Shown: piece by piece, positions 40,208-50,336 of the stretch
Position numbering within the stretch: the stretch's first letter is position 1
Layout of the letters: every line of letters begins with the position of its first letter
NCBI RefSeq assembly: GCF_002240355.1
Contig: NZ_CP016353.1
Location: forward strand, 6,787,919 to 6,851,918
DNA from: Prauserella marina
GTDB lineage: Bacteria > Actinomycetota > Actinomycetes > Mycobacteriales > Pseudonocardiaceae
Reading direction: 5' to 3'
Length of the DNA stretch: 64,000 nt
Notes under the pieces: model-generated
What the model saw: only the letters and a program-made list of their open reading frames with translations
What the model was told of the DNA's origin: nothing
Databases searched by the model: none
Program-made: the position numbers and the translations under genes

Positions 40208-42100
40208 GTGCGCTACCGAGCTGAGGTGGCCGATCGCCCTGATGCGCTGTACGCGCTGTGGAACGGCCAGATTTTTCGAGCCCAGCGATCGACGGCGGAC
40301 GAGACGGTGCTGCTCGCCGCACCGGAGGGCGCCGAGCCGCCCGACGACTTCGACGCGCAATGGCAAGGGGCACCGGCCAAGGTGGTTCCCGCCGCCGAAG
40401 CCCGTGCCACGTTCAGCATTCACACCTATTGCCTCTTCGACGACGAGGCGTACCGCGTCGAACCGCGATCGCAGGACGGCGAACTGACCCTGCGATGGGC
40501 GGGAAGGGACGAGCGGCTCGCCGCCGACCTCGGCCTCGTCGACTTCACCGCGACGACCGACGACCCGGAAACGCTCACCGCGCTATGGCAGGAGAGGCAC
40601 GACTTCGCCGAGGAAGGAACTCCTCGCACCGAACCCGGCAGCGGTGACACGCAGGCTCTGCTCAGGGCCATCGGCAGGACTCTGCTGAGCTTCCTGCCTT
40701 CGGGCTGGCACCGGGTCGGCGCACAGTTCCGGCAGGTGGGGGACTACTCGGAACTGGAAGTACGTGCGGTGGCCGGTGACGTCGCCGTCTCGCTCTCGGC
40801 GCCAGCCGAACTGAGCCAGCTCTTCGCTCAGTTGCGTTCGGCCATGTACGAGCCGGACAAAGGAACCTGGTTTCAGGGCACCTTCACGCTCGACGCCTCA
40901 GCCGACTTCGATTTCGACTACGACACCGACACCGAACCGGATTGGCGGCTGCCTCCAGAGGGACGCACCACCGCACGCAGCTACGACGTCGAGTTCGACT
41001 ACTACCCGCGCACGAACGCACCGGTCTGGCTCAGCGCCAAGGCCGGAAGGCCGCTGGAAGTCACCTTCCGAGGGGCGAAGGTCGTCGACAGCCACGTCGA
41101 AGGAGAGAAGCCGGTCGTCAACAGGCCGCCGGTCCCGCAGGAGGAGATCCCGCGCATCCTCAACTACCTCTACCGCGCGCCCGTGGTCGCGGGACGGCCT
41201 GGTCTGTTGCAGGACATCTTCGTGCAGGGTCCTCCGAACGTCCCCGACGCGGTGCACACCGATGGCACCTGGATCTGGCCCGCGGCCGTTCCGCACTATC
41301 TCCGCAAGTACGGAGTGCCGCCGGAGGCTGACCTGCTCGATCACATCAGGGCCTGCGACTACCGGCCCGACTACGTCGAATCACTGCTGCGCCGCACCGC
41401 GGAGGCCGACGTCGTCGGAAAGCCGAGGCCGGCTCGGTCCGACGAGGACCTCGAAGAGCGGGACGTGCTGACCGAACTCGAAAGAGGCAGGGAACCAAAG
41501 CGGGACCTGCGGGCAGGCGAAGTGCTCACGGTGCTGCGGCGCAGGCTGGCCGAGCACGGAGTCGATGACGGCGCATGGTCCCTTCGCCGCACGGAGCGAG
41601 GCTGGGAGGTCGCATCGCCAACGGCGGGGGAGCCGCGCTGCTTCACCAGAGTTCGCGATGCCGCCGAGGCGCTGCTCGGCGCCGTACTGCTCGCTCCCGG
41701 CAAGCCGGACTCAGAGACGACCTCCGATGCCGAAGCCCAGAAGCAGGAGGACACCACGACGGATTGGCCGATCGTCCCGTTGCGCGGCGAACCGCCACTG
41801 CACTTCTATCGGCGCAAGCGCATGATCGTGCTGCCCGAGGACAGCATCGTGCGCCGCTTCGGCAACGAGACGGGCAACCTCGTGCATCCTGAGGGCACGG
41901 CGTTCGCGGAGACCTCGCTCGCCTTCGAGCGCGAGACCGAGATCCACCACTACCGCGTGGCCCGCCCACTGCACGTGCTCACCGGCGTGACGTCGCCGTG
42001 GGGCCCGTTGCGGGGCGGTGCCGTCGGCTACCTGCTGCCCCACGCCATCGGCAAGCACATCGAATCGGGTGCGCTGGAGCGGGTTCCGCCCAAGAACTGA
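40208..42100 (+). CDS. TNT-domain (NAD glycohydrolase toxin-like) protein
   Basis: The 630-residue protein carries a C-terminal TNT domain (about 517-628): FYRRKRMIVLPEDSIVRRFG, LVHPEGTAFAETSL, HHYRVARPLHVLTGV and PLRGGAVGYLLPHAIGKHIESG. TNT domains, as in mycobacterial CpnT, hydrolyse NAD. The N-terminal 500 residues hold novel domains, including two acidic halves and FDFDYDTDTEPDW, with no signal peptide or pore domain. At the spot where active TNTs carry a Gln (GGxQY), this protein seems to read GAVGY, so activity is uncertain. No immunity gene or ESX cluster is adjacent. Confidence 0.75.
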   Translation: MRYRAEVADRPDALYALWNGQIFRAQRSTADETVLLAAPEGAEPPDDFDAQWQGAPAKVVPAAEARATFSIHTYCLFDDEAYRVEPRSQDGELTLRWAGRDERLAADLGLVDFTATTDDPETLTALWQERHDFAEEGTPRTEPGSGDTQALLRAIGRTLLSFLPSGWHRVGAQFRQVGDYSELEVRAVAGDVAVSLSAPAELSQLFAQLRSAMYEPDKGTWFQGTFTLDASADFDFDYDTDTEPDWRLPPEGRTTARSYDVEFDYYPRTNAPVWLSAKAGRPLEVTFRGAKVVDSHVEGEKPVVNRPPVPQEEIPRILNYLYRAPVVAGRPGLLQDIFVQGPPNVPDAVHTDGTWIWPAAVPHYLRKYGVPPEADLLDHIRACDYRPDYVESLLRRTAEADVVGKPRPARSDEDLEERDVLTELERGREPKRDLRAGEVLTVLRRRLAEHGVDDGAWSLRRTERGWEVASPTAGEPRCFTRVRDAAEALLGAVLLAPGKPDSETTSDAEAQKQEDTTTDWPIVPLRGEPPLHFYRRKRMIVLPEDSIVRRFGNETGNLVHPEGTAFAETSLAFERETEIHHYRVARPLHVLTGVTSPWGPLRGGAVGYLLPHAIGKHIESGALERVPPKN

Positions 42101-42103
42101 TCT

Positions 42104-43549
42104 CTAGTCCTTCGGCTCGATGCCCTGTTCCCTCGCCCAGGCACGCAGCTCGGCCACGGCCTCGTCGTGGTCGAGCGGCCCCCTGTCGAGCCGCACCTCC
42201 TTGAGGTGGGTCCACGCCTTGCCGACCAGCGGGCCAGGCGGGAGACCGAGCAACCGCATGATCTCGTTGCCGTCGAGGTCGGGCCGCACCTTGGCGAGGT
42301 CCTCTTCCTCGGCGATCCTGGCGATGCGCTGTTCGAGATCGTCGTAGGTGCGCTGCAACGCGATGGCCTTGCGCCGGTTTCTCGTGGTGCAGTCGGCGCG
42401 CACGAGCTTGTGTAGCCGGGGCAGCAGGTCGCCTGCGTCCGTGACGTACCTGCGGACGGCGGAGTCGGTCCACTCGCCCTTGCCGTAGCCGTGAAAGCGC
42501 AGGTGCAGGTACACGAGCTGGGCGACGTCGTTGATGACGTCCTTCGAATACCTGAGTGCACGCAAACGCTTGCGCACCATCTTGGCCCCGACGACCTCGT
42601 GGTGATGGAAGCTCACCCCACCGCCGGATTCGAACTTGCGGGTGTCCGGCTTGCCGATGTCGTGGAGAAGGGCGGCAAGTCGCAACACGAGGTCGGGCTC
42701 GGACGTCGGTTCGTGCCGCTTTTCGAGGTCGATGGCCTGTTCGAGCACCGTCAGCGAATGCTCGTAGACATCCTTGTGCTGGTGATGCTCGTCGATCGCG
42801 AGCCGCATGCCGGGCACCTCGGGCAGCACGTGATCCGCGAGCCCGGTTCCGACCATCAGCTCGATTCCCCGCCTCGGCTCCTCGCCGAGCAGCAGTTTGG
42901 AGAGCTCGGCCTGCACCCGCTCAGCGGTGATCCTGGTGATCTCGCTCGCCATGTCGGTCATGGCGGCGACGACCCTCGGCGCCGGTTCGAAAGACAACTG
43001 CGAGGCGAACCTCGCCGCCCTGAGCATCCGGAGCGGATCGTCGGCGAACGACTCCTCCGGCGTCGCGGGCGTGTCGAGCACCTTGCGCCGGAGCGCGTCG
43101 AGCCCGCCGTAGGGGTCGACGAACTTCTTCGTCGACAAATCGATCGCCATGGCGTTGACGGTGAAGTCCCTGCGGACCAGATCTCCCTCGATGGTGTCGC
43201 CGAACGACACCTCGGGATTGCGGGTGACCCGATCGTAGGAATCCGCGCGGAACGTAGTGATCTCCACCGTCATGCCGCGCTTCGAAAGGCCGACCGTGCC
43301 GAACTCGATGCCGGTGTCCCACACCGCATCGGCCCATCCGGCGACGACCCGCTGGATGGCGTCGGGCCGCGCGTCGGTCGTGAAATCAAGATCGGGAGAA
43401 AGCCTGCCGAGCAGTGCGTCCCGCACGCTTCCACCGACGAGGAACAACTTGTGCCCCGCCTTGCCGAACCGGTCGGCGAGTTCGTCGGCAATGGGTGAGA
43501 TGCGCATCAGCTCGGTCACCGCGTTCTGCTGAGCGGTGAGGTTGTTCAC
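42104..43549 (-). CDS. pcnA: CCA tRNA nucleotidyltransferase
   Basis: The 481-residue enzyme adds or repairs the tRNA 3'-CCA. The class II polymerase head has FLVGGSVRDALLGRLSPDLDFTTDARP (shown in part) with catalytic Asp pair, RRDFTVNAMAID and the RNA-binding neck. An HD phosphohydrolase domain with LLHDIGKPDTRKF and HHHEVVGAKM follows. GTG start with a weak ribosome site. It is divergent from the NUDIX gene, as in mycobacteria. Confidence 0.95.
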   Translation of the reverse strand: MNNLTAQQNAVTELMRISPIADELADRFGKAGHKLFLVGGSVRDALLGRLSPDLDFTTDARPDAIQRVVAGWADAVWDTGIEFGTVGLSKRGMTVEITTFRADSYDRVTRNPEVSFGDTIEGDLVRRDFTVNAMAIDLSTKKFVDPYGGLDALRRKVLDTPATPEESFADDPLRMLRAARFASQLSFEPAPRVVAAMTDMASEITRITAERVQAELSKLLLGEEPRRGIELMVGTGLADHVLPEVPGMRLAIDEHHQHKDVYEHSLTVLEQAIDLEKRHEPTSEPDLVLRLAALLHDIGKPDTRKFESGGGVSFHHHEVVGAKMVRKRLRALRYSKDVINDVAQLVYLHLRFHGYGKGEWTDSAVRRYVTDAGDLLPRLHKLVRADCTTRNRRKAIALQRTYDDLEQRIARIAEEEDLAKVRPDLDGNEIMRLLGLPPGPLVGKAWTHLKEVRLDRGPLDHDEAVAELRAWAREQGIEPKD

Positions 43550-43650
43550 CAGGATCGCACCCCCGGGATGGTCCTATTACTACATACGAGGATCAACACG
43601 GACACGAGAAGCCAGCCTACCGGCGTCACCCTTTGCTCTAGCATCGCAGC

Positions 43651-44154
43651 ATGCCTGGATCGGCCGGTCGCTCCGGTGGCGCAAAACCGGGACGTCGGTC
43701 CCGGCGCCGCCGCGGCAGGCGGCTGACCACGGTCGACGAGACCTCAGCCGGTGGACTCGTCGTTGATCCCGAAAGGCAAAACGCGGTGCTGATCGGCAGG
43801 CTCGACCGGCAGGGAAAGCTGCTCTGGTCACTGCCGAAGGGACATATCGAAGACGGCGAGACGACCGAGCAGACGGCCATGCGAGAGGTCAAGGAGGAAA
43901 CCGGTATAACCGCGCATGTGCTGCAACCGCTCGGCACGATCGACTACTGGTTCGTCGCCGAACGTCGCCGCGTGCACAAGACCGTGCACCACTTCGTACT
44001 TGAGGCATCCGGCGGCGAACTCTCCGACGAGGACGTCGAGGTCACGGAAGTGGCCTGGGTTCCACTGTCGGAGTTGGAGCGCAAACTCGCCTACGCCGAC
44101 GAGCGCAAGCTCGTCCGCAAGGCACGAGAGATTTTCGAGGGAGCCTCGGAGTGA
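43651..44154 (+). CDS. NUDIX hydrolase (MutT4-like)
   Basis: The 167-residue enzyme has an Arg-rich N-terminus and the Nudix box [20 protein letters not shown] followed by TG. It removes nucleoside diphosphate moieties from substrates and is the synteny equivalent of mycobacterial MutT4. The stop overlaps the next gene start (GTGA), implying coupled translation. Confidence 0.93.
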   Translation: MPGSAGRSGGAKPGRRSRRRRGRRLTTVDETSAGGLVVDPERQNAVLIGRLDRQGKLLWSLPKGHIEDGETTEQTAMREVKEETGITAHVLQPLGTIDYWFVAERRRVHKTVHHFVLEASGGELSDEDVEVTEVAWVPLSELERKLAYADERKLVRKAREIFEGASE

Positions 44155-46313
44155 ACAAGGCGCGCGAGGCCGGTTCACCAGCAAGGAAGATCGCAGCGCT
44201 GGTGGCTGCGCTGGCCTTCATGGTCGCGCAGGGACTTTTCGGTGCGCAGAGCGCGTTCGCCCAGCCGATTGACGCACCCGACCGGCTCAAGCTCGACGTC
44301 AGCCAGCTCAGCCCGAGAATGATCACCCCGACGGATCAGACGGTGCGACTTTCGGCGACCGTGACCAATGTCGGCGACCGCCCGATCACCGACGTCGTTG
44401 CCCGCTTCCAGGTCGGCGCTCCGCTGAGCACCGAGAGCGAGGTCGACCAGGCACTGACCGAGCCGCCCGCCACCGACGCGGCGGCCTCGCAGTGGGTCGG
44501 TGTCACCGACACACTCGCCCCAGGCCAGCAGGCCTCGTTCTCGATCACCGTCTCGGCAGCGGAGCTGGCGCTCACCGCTCCCGGGCTCTATCCGGCTCTC
44601 CTCAACGTCAACGGCACACCCGCCTACGGAGGGCCGGCCCGGCTGGCCGAGGTCGACCTGTTGCTGCCGGTGATCGACCCGCCGAGCGGAAGCGCCCCCA
44701 CCGACGTCTCGGTGTTGTGGCCCATCTCGTCGTCGAGGCCGAGCGTGGTCGCCGCTCCCTACGGTGGTCCGATCGTCCTTTCCGACGACGGGCTCGCCGA
44801 GGAACTGGCCCCTGGCGGCAGGCTCGACGCGCTGGTCGCGGCTGCCTCGGCCAAGCGAAGCGACGCCGCGTTGTTCGGTTCGCTGTGCTTCGCCGTCGAT
44901 CCCGAACTGCTCGACACGGTGTCGGCAATGGCAGGCGGGTACCAGGTCCAGACCGGGACCGGTCGCGTCGACGGCTCGGGAGGGGCCGACGCGGCGCGCT
45001 GGCTCGAATCGCTGAGGGAACTCGTCGCCGGCCACTGCGTCGTGCAGATCCCCTACGCCGACGCCGACCTCAGCACACTCTCGAAGGTCGAGACGGAAGC
45101 CGACCTTGTCGGCGACGCGCTCAACACCGCTTCCATCCTCGGCGTGCTCAACGTGCAGCCGAGAGCAGGCGTCGTCTGGCCGGGCGGCGCGCTCGACAAC
45201 ATGGCCATGAGGGCGGCCACCGCCGCGGGCGCCAGGACGCTCATCACCGACCCTTCACAGCTGGAGACGGCGAACACGGGCTCGGCGACGACCGTCATCG
45301 ACGGCACTGGGGCGAAAGCGCTGACCTACGACCCACTCGTCGCGAGAGCACTCGGCGGCGGCCCCTCCCGTGCTTCGGAACCGTCGAGCCCCTCGACTCC
45401 GCCAGGCCAGCCCAACATGGCGACCCAGAACGCCATCGCCACGCTCGCCTTCCGGGGAGGGCTCGGCGCCGAGCAGCCTTCCGGCCCCGTACTCGTCGCG
45501 CCGCCGCACGGCTGGGACGCGCCGGTCAGCGAACTGGTGACGATGCTCGACGCGATCGACAGCCTCAACAGAGCAGGCATGACGAAACCTGCTCCGCTCG
45601 CGGAACTGCTGGCCGCACCCATGGAGGGCAGCGCGGCACTGAGCGCGGGCAGCGACACCGTGAACCCGCCCGCTTCGGCGACCAACCGCTTCGTCGGCGA
45701 GCTGTCGTCGGCCGAGGAGATCGCCGCCAACCTGCAATCCGCGATGTCGGTCGACGCGACCCGGCAGGTCGAGCCGATGACGGTCATCAGGCCGTTGCAC
45801 AACGCGGTGCTCCGAGCGACGTCGACGGCGTGGCAGAGCAGCGAGGAACTGAGCAGGAAGGCAGCCGCGACGGCTACGGCGCAGGTCGACGCCCTCCGCA
45901 GGCAGGTCACCGTCGCGACTCCGTCCCAACCGATCTCACTCGCGTCGGGTTCCAGCCCACTGCCCGTCACGCTGAGCAACTCACTGCCTGTCGCAGTGAC
46001 CGTCCGTATCCAGCTTGAGAACAGCGCGGGGCTTCGGCCTGCCCGCATTCCGGACACCCCGCTCGCGGCGGGGAGCAAGTACGCGAGGCTCATTCCGACG
46101 GAGGCACTGCGGTCCGGACGGTTCAACGTGGATGTTTCGTTGACCACACCTGACGGGACTCGACTCGGTTCGACGGCCCGCCTCGAACTGACCTCCAACG
46201 AGTTCGGCATCGTCACTGTCGTGCTCACGGCCTCGGCGGCGGGCGCACTGGTGCTGCTTTCGGGGCACCGGCTGTACCGCCGGGTCAAGGCTCGCAAGTC
46301 GAACGGGGCCTGA
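44151..46313 (+). CDS. DUF6049 family secreted protein (Rv3909-like)
   Basis: The 720-residue protein has a Sec signal peptide (cleavage near FGAQSAFA, residue 37), a beta-sandwich N-domain ([30 protein letters not shown] in part), a Rossmann-like middle with [11 protein letters not shown] and [11 protein letters not shown], and a C-terminal membrane helix ([16 protein letters not shown]) with basic tail. It sits directly before murJ in actinobacteria, suggesting a partner role in lipid II export or wall assembly, but no function is established. Confidence 0.85.
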   Translation: MNKAREAGSPARKIAALVAALAFMVAQGLFGAQSAFAQPIDAPDRLKLDVSQLSPRMITPTDQTVRLSATVTNVGDRPITDVVARFQVGAPLSTESEVDQALTEPPATDAAASQWVGVTDTLAPGQQASFSITVSAAELALTAPGLYPALLNVNGTPAYGGPARLAEVDLLLPVIDPPSGSAPTDVSVLWPISSSRPSVVAAPYGGPIVLSDDGLAEELAPGGRLDALVAAASAKRSDAALFGSLCFAVDPELLDTVSAMAGGYQVQTGTGRVDGSGGADAARWLESLRELVAGHCVVQIPYADADLSTLSKVETEADLVGDALNTASILGVLNVQPRAGVVWPGGALDNMAMRAATAAGARTLITDPSQLETANTGSATTVIDGTGAKALTYDPLVARALGGGPSRASEPSSPSTPPGQPNMATQNAIATLAFRGGLGAEQPSGPVLVAPPHGWDAPVSELVTMLDAIDSLNRAGMTKPAPLAELLAAPMEGSAALSAGSDTVNPPASATNRFVGELSSAEEIAANLQSAMSVDATRQVEPMTVIRPLHNAVLRATSTAWQSSEELSRKAAATATAQVDALRRQVTVATPSQPISLASGSSPLPVTLSNSLPVAVTVRIQLENSAGLRPARIPDTPLAAGSKYARLIPTEALRSGRFNVDVSLTTPDGTRLGSTARLELTSNEFGIVTVVLTASAAGALVLLSGHRLYRRVKARKSNGA

Positions 46314-46372
46314 GTTTCCTCCACGGGCGCATTACCCTGAATCGACCGCTTGACCGCCGACGGATTGGGCAC

Positions 46373-48670
46373 GTGTTGGACAGAGAGCCGGGCATCCCGC
46401 CCGAGCGTGCGGGGAGACCTCCGCGTCCTGACCGTGCACCGCCGGTGAATCCGGGACGCAGACCGCCTCCCGACCAACAGCGCTCTCGGCAGGAAAGGGG
46501 GCGGGAGCCGAGGGAAGGCCAGCCCGACCCCAGGAGCAACGGGCAACCACCTGGTTACCGTGGGCAACCGCCTCCGCGCGGACGGCAACAACCGCCACGC
46601 CAGCCTCCGCAGTCGCCACAGCCGCCGCCCGGCCAGCCACCGCCGAACCAGCAGCCGAGAAAGCCGCCGCCGAGGCAGGCCCCGCCACCACAGGGGCCAC
46701 CGCCACAGGGACCACCACCGCAGCAGGCCCCTCCTCCCGGACGCGGGCAGCCTCCCGCGCAGGCACCACCGCAGGGTGGCCCACCGCGAAGGGGCAGGCA
46801 GCGGGAACCGCACCGGCGCCAGGCACCGGTGCGGCCGTGGCGGCAGGAAGCCCAGCGCCCGGCGGGACGGCCACCGCAGAACGACGCGACGATGTTCATC
46901 CCGCGCGAGCGGGGTGTTCCCCCCGGCGTGCGCTGGCCCATGGCCGACCCCGACGTGCTGCGGCCGTACGACGAGCTCGCGACGCGGATGATGCCGCGGA
47001 TCCTCGACGGTCCACGCCCATCCGAGCCGATCGGCGACCGGCTTCCGGCCGTCCAGCTCGAACGGCCGGAAGAAGCCGAGAAGGCACCATCGCTCGCCAA
47101 GGCGAGCAGCCGCATGGCCATCGCAACCCTGATCAGCAGGATCACCGGGTTCGCGTGGAAGGTGATGCTGGCGTGGGTCGCCACGCTCGGTGTGCTCTAC
47201 GACTCGTTCACCGTCGCCAACACGCTGCCGCTGATCATCAACGAGCTGCTGCTCGGTGGCGTACTCACGAGTGTCGTCGTTCCGTTGCTCGTCCGTTCAC
47301 AGGACGACAAGGACGGTGGCGAGGCATATACCCAGCGGTTGCTGACCATGGCCGTGACCGTGCTCGGCCTCGGCACCATCGTCTCCACGGCGTTCGCGCC
47401 GTGGCTGACCGGCCTGCTGATGGACGACACGGGCCACGCCAATCCTGAGCTGGCGACCTGGTTCGCCTACCTGCTGCTGCCAGGGCTGCTGTTCTACGGT
47501 CTTTTCGCCGTGCTGTCGGCGATCCTCAACGCCAAGCAGATCTTCGGCCCCGCGCAGTGGGCTCCGGTCGTGAACAACCTCGTCATCTTCGTGACCATCG
47601 GGATTTTCGCGCTCGTGCCAGGCGACCCGACGATCATCCCGACGCAGATGTCGGACCCGCAGGTGCTCGTGCTCGGCATCGGTGTGCTCGCGGCCATGGT
47701 CGCCCAGGCGCTGTTCCTGTTCCCCGCGTTGCGGCGGTCCGGCTTCACGTTCAAGTGGCGCTGGGGCATCGACGAGCGGCTCAAGGAGTTCGGTGGCCTC
47801 GCGCTGTGGATCCTCGGGTACGTGGTGATCAGCCAGATCGGCATGGTCGTCAACACGAGGGTGCTCACCGCGGGCGCGGCAGGTGGTGCGTCGATCTATT
47901 CGAACGCATGGCTGCTGTTCCAGTTGCCCTACGGCGTCATCGGGGTCTCGCTGCTCACGGCGCTCATGCCCAAGATGAGCAGGGCGGCAGCCGACGGCGA
48001 GTACCGCAAGCTCATCGGCGACCTTTCCTACGGCTCCCGGCTCACCACGCTCATGCTGCTGCCCGTCTCCGCGGTGATGGCCGTCGCGGGTACCTCGATC
48101 GGTGTCGCGCTGTTCGCGCTCGGCAAGGGCTCGGTCGAGGACGCGGAACGGCTGGGGCAAGCGCTTGCGGTCTCCGCGTTCGGCCTCGTTCCCTACGCGC
48201 TGGTCATGCTCCAGATGCGGGTGTTCTACGCGATGAAGGACTCGCGAACGCCGACGTTGATCATGCTGGTGATGACGGCGGTCAAGATCCCGCTGCTCTA
48301 TCTCGCCGCCGCACTGCTCGATCCGGTCAACGTGGTGCTCGGCGTGATGCTCGTCAGTTCACTCGTGTTCGTGGTCGGCGCCGTGCTCGGGCAGGTCTGG
48401 TTGTGGGTCAAACTCGGCAACCTGCGCAGCAAGCGGGTGCTCGGGGTCATCCTGTTCACCGTCGTCGCGAGCGGACTCGGCTCTCTCGCCGCCGTGGGCG
48501 TCGGCATGCTGGTCCCCGACATGTTCGGTCCGGTCGTCGGCGCGTGGATCAAACTGTTCCTGCAAGGCATCGTCGGAATCGGGGTGTCGTTCGGCGTTCT
48601 GATCGCCCTGAAGGTCGACGAACTGACACCGGTGACCAACAGAATCACCCGGATGATCGGTCGAGGTTGA
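46373..48670 (+). CDS. murJ: Lipid II flippase MurJ with long Pro-rich cytoplasmic extension
   Basis: The 765-residue protein flips lipid II across the membrane. The first 240 residues are Pro/Gln/Arg-rich and cytoplasmic. The MurJ/MviN core (from SLAKASSRMAIATLISRITGF) has about 14 helices with VANTLPLIINELLLGGVLTSVVVPLLVR, MAVTVLGLGTIVST and PYALVMLQMRVFYAMKDSRTP (each in part). Mycobacterial MviN is fused to a pseudokinase; here that part is a separate downstream gene. Confidence 0.95.
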   Translation: MLDREPGIPPERAGRPPRPDRAPPVNPGRRPPPDQQRSRQERGREPREGQPDPRSNGQPPGYRGQPPPRGRQQPPRQPPQSPQPPPGQPPPNQQPRKPPPRQAPPPQGPPPQGPPPQQAPPPGRGQPPAQAPPQGGPPRRGRQREPHRRQAPVRPWRQEAQRPAGRPPQNDATMFIPRERGVPPGVRWPMADPDVLRPYDELATRMMPRILDGPRPSEPIGDRLPAVQLERPEEAEKAPSLAKASSRMAIATLISRITGFAWKVMLAWVATLGVLYDSFTVANTLPLIINELLLGGVLTSVVVPLLVRSQDDKDGGEAYTQRLLTMAVTVLGLGTIVSTAFAPWLTGLLMDDTGHANPELATWFAYLLLPGLLFYGLFAVLSAILNAKQIFGPAQWAPVVNNLVIFVTIGIFALVPGDPTIIPTQMSDPQVLVLGIGVLAAMVAQALFLFPALRRSGFTFKWRWGIDERLKEFGGLALWILGYVVISQIGMVVNTRVLTAGAAGGASIYSNAWLLFQLPYGVIGVSLLTALMPKMSRAAADGEYRKLIGDLSYGSRLTTLMLLPVSAVMAVAGTSIGVALFALGKGSVEDAERLGQALAVSAFGLVPYALVMLQMRVFYAMKDSRTPTLIMLVMTAVKIPLLYLAAALLDPVNVVLGVMLVSSLVFVVGAVLGQVWLWVKLGNLRSKRVLGVILFTVVASGLGSLAAVGVGMLVPDMFGPVVGAWIKLFLQGIVGIGVSFGVLIALKVDELTPVTNRITRMIGRG

Positions 48671-48764
48671 ACGGCCGTGGCCCGGATGCCGCACGAACCC
48701 ACCCGTTGTTCACGTACCCTCATGGCGAGAACGAGAGGCGAACAAGGCAGGGGGTCCGACCCGA

Positions 48765-50306
48765 GTGTCCACGAGTACACGGGGTGGATCGCTGGCACCC
48801 GGAGGGGTCGTCGGCGACGGCCGTTACCGGTTGCTTGCTCAGTTCGGGATCGACGAGCGCGCGGGAGCTCATCTCTGGCGCGCCCGGGACGGCCAGCTCC
48901 GCAGGGATGTCGCGCTGACCATGCTGGTCGGCGATCCCGCTGACGCGGAGGCTGCCCGGCTCGGCAGGCGAACCCTCGAACGCGCCGCGCACGCGGCAAA
49001 GTTCAACCACGCAGGCGTGGCGAGGGTGCTCGACGTGCTCAGCCTCGGCAACGGCATCTCCTCCAGCGAGGGTCTGCTCGGCATCGTCGTCGCGGAATGG
49101 ACAAAAGGTACAGACCTCATCGACCTCGTCGCCGAGAAGCCCGTCGATCCGGGAACCGCGGCCCGCATGGTGCAGGCGCTCGCCGAGGCCGTCGAGCAAG
49201 CACACCAATCAGGACTCGTACTCGGACTGGACCACCCGCAGCGGCTGAGGCTCACCCCTGACGGACGGTTGCGCCTCGCGTTCCCAGGCCCGCTTCCCGA
49301 CGCGACACTGCGCGACGACGTGAAAGCGCTCGGCGCCATCCTGTACCTGCTGCTCACCGGAAGGTGGGCGCTCCAGGGCGGACCACCAGCTCTTCCAGCG
49401 GCTCCGAGGTCACCGGCGGGAAGGCTCGTTCCGCCCCGTTCACTCGAACCGCGCGTTCCGCAGGAGCTCTCCGCGCTGGCCGTTCGCACGATCGAGGACG
49501 GCGGACAGGGCGGCATCCGCACCAGCGCCGCCATCCTGCGAGTGCTGGACCAGGCCGCCGAAGCCGCCGAGCGCACGCAGTACATCAGCAAGGAACCACC
49601 GCCCGTCGACCCCGACGGAACGGTCTGGACAACCAAACGGCCGGTCAAGGACGCGGCGCGGAGACGCAAACTCGCGCTCGGGGTGACCGTGCTCGTCATC
49701 GCGGCCGTCGGCATCCTCGCCTGGCTGGGCATGATGGCCATCAGCTTCTTCCAGAACGACTCCGAGACCAGCGGCCCCGAGGTCAACCTCGCCGATCCGC
49801 CCGCGAGCGAGCAGCAGCAACAACCGCCACCTGCCAATTCGGCGCCGCCGCCGGCGACCGGCACGGGCGACCCGGTCGCGCCTGCCGAGATCACGGTCTA
49901 CAACCCCGAGGGCGAAGGCGACAGCGTCGCCGACGCCGACAAGGCGATCGACGGCGACCCCGCCACGGTGTGGAGCACGGACGACTACCGGCAGCAGTTC
50001 CCCACCTTCAAGTCGGGCGTCGGCCTCGTCGCCACGTTCGACCAACCGATCGACCTCGCAAAGGTCGAGATCACGGCCGACAGCCCTGGTACGAAGGTCG
50101 AGATCAGGTCGGCGGACAGCGCGAACCCCGACCTCGACACGACGAACGTCCTCGGCTCGGGAGAGCTGAAGGACGTGAAGACCGAAGTCTCGCTGCGGCA
50201 ACCGACCTCGACGGAGTACGTCATCGTCTGGATCACCTATCTGTCGGGCGAGGAACCGGAGTTCACGTCCGAGTTCGGCGAGCTGACCTTCCTGCCTGCC
50301 GGGTGA
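48765..50306 (+). CDS. Membrane pseudokinase, separated counterpart of mycobacterial MviN C-terminus
   Basis: The 513-residue protein has an STPK-like fold (residues 15-270) lacking key catalytic residues: the VAVK Lys position reads VALT, HRD is replaced by LGLDHPQRL, and DFG by AFPG. One transmembrane helix lies at 302-328. A Gln/Pro-rich linker and an extracellular galactose-binding-like/discoidin domain follow (ITVYNPEGEGDSVADADKAIDGDPATVWSTDDYRQQFPTF, in part). In mycobacteria this pseudokinase recruits FhaA to MurJ; the position right after murJ supports a related scaffold role. Confidence 0.85.
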   Translation: MSTSTRGGSLAPGGVVGDGRYRLLAQFGIDERAGAHLWRARDGQLRRDVALTMLVGDPADAEAARLGRRTLERAAHAAKFNHAGVARVLDVLSLGNGISSSEGLLGIVVAEWTKGTDLIDLVAEKPVDPGTAARMVQALAEAVEQAHQSGLVLGLDHPQRLRLTPDGRLRLAFPGPLPDATLRDDVKALGAILYLLLTGRWALQGGPPALPAAPRSPAGRLVPPRSLEPRVPQELSALAVRTIEDGGQGGIRTSAAILRVLDQAAEAAERTQYISKEPPPVDPDGTVWTTKRPVKDAARRRKLALGVTVLVIAAVGILAWLGMMAISFFQNDSETSGPEVNLADPPASEQQQQPPPANSAPPPATGTGDPVAPAEITVYNPEGEGDSVADADKAIDGDPATVWSTDDYRQQFPTFKSGVGLVATFDQPIDLAKVEITADSPGTKVEIRSADSANPDLDTTNVLGSGELKDVKTEVSLRQPTSTEYVIVWITYLSGEEPEFTSEFGELTFLPAG

Positions 50307-50336
50307 CAAAGCCAAACCTGTTAGTACTCTTTGCCC

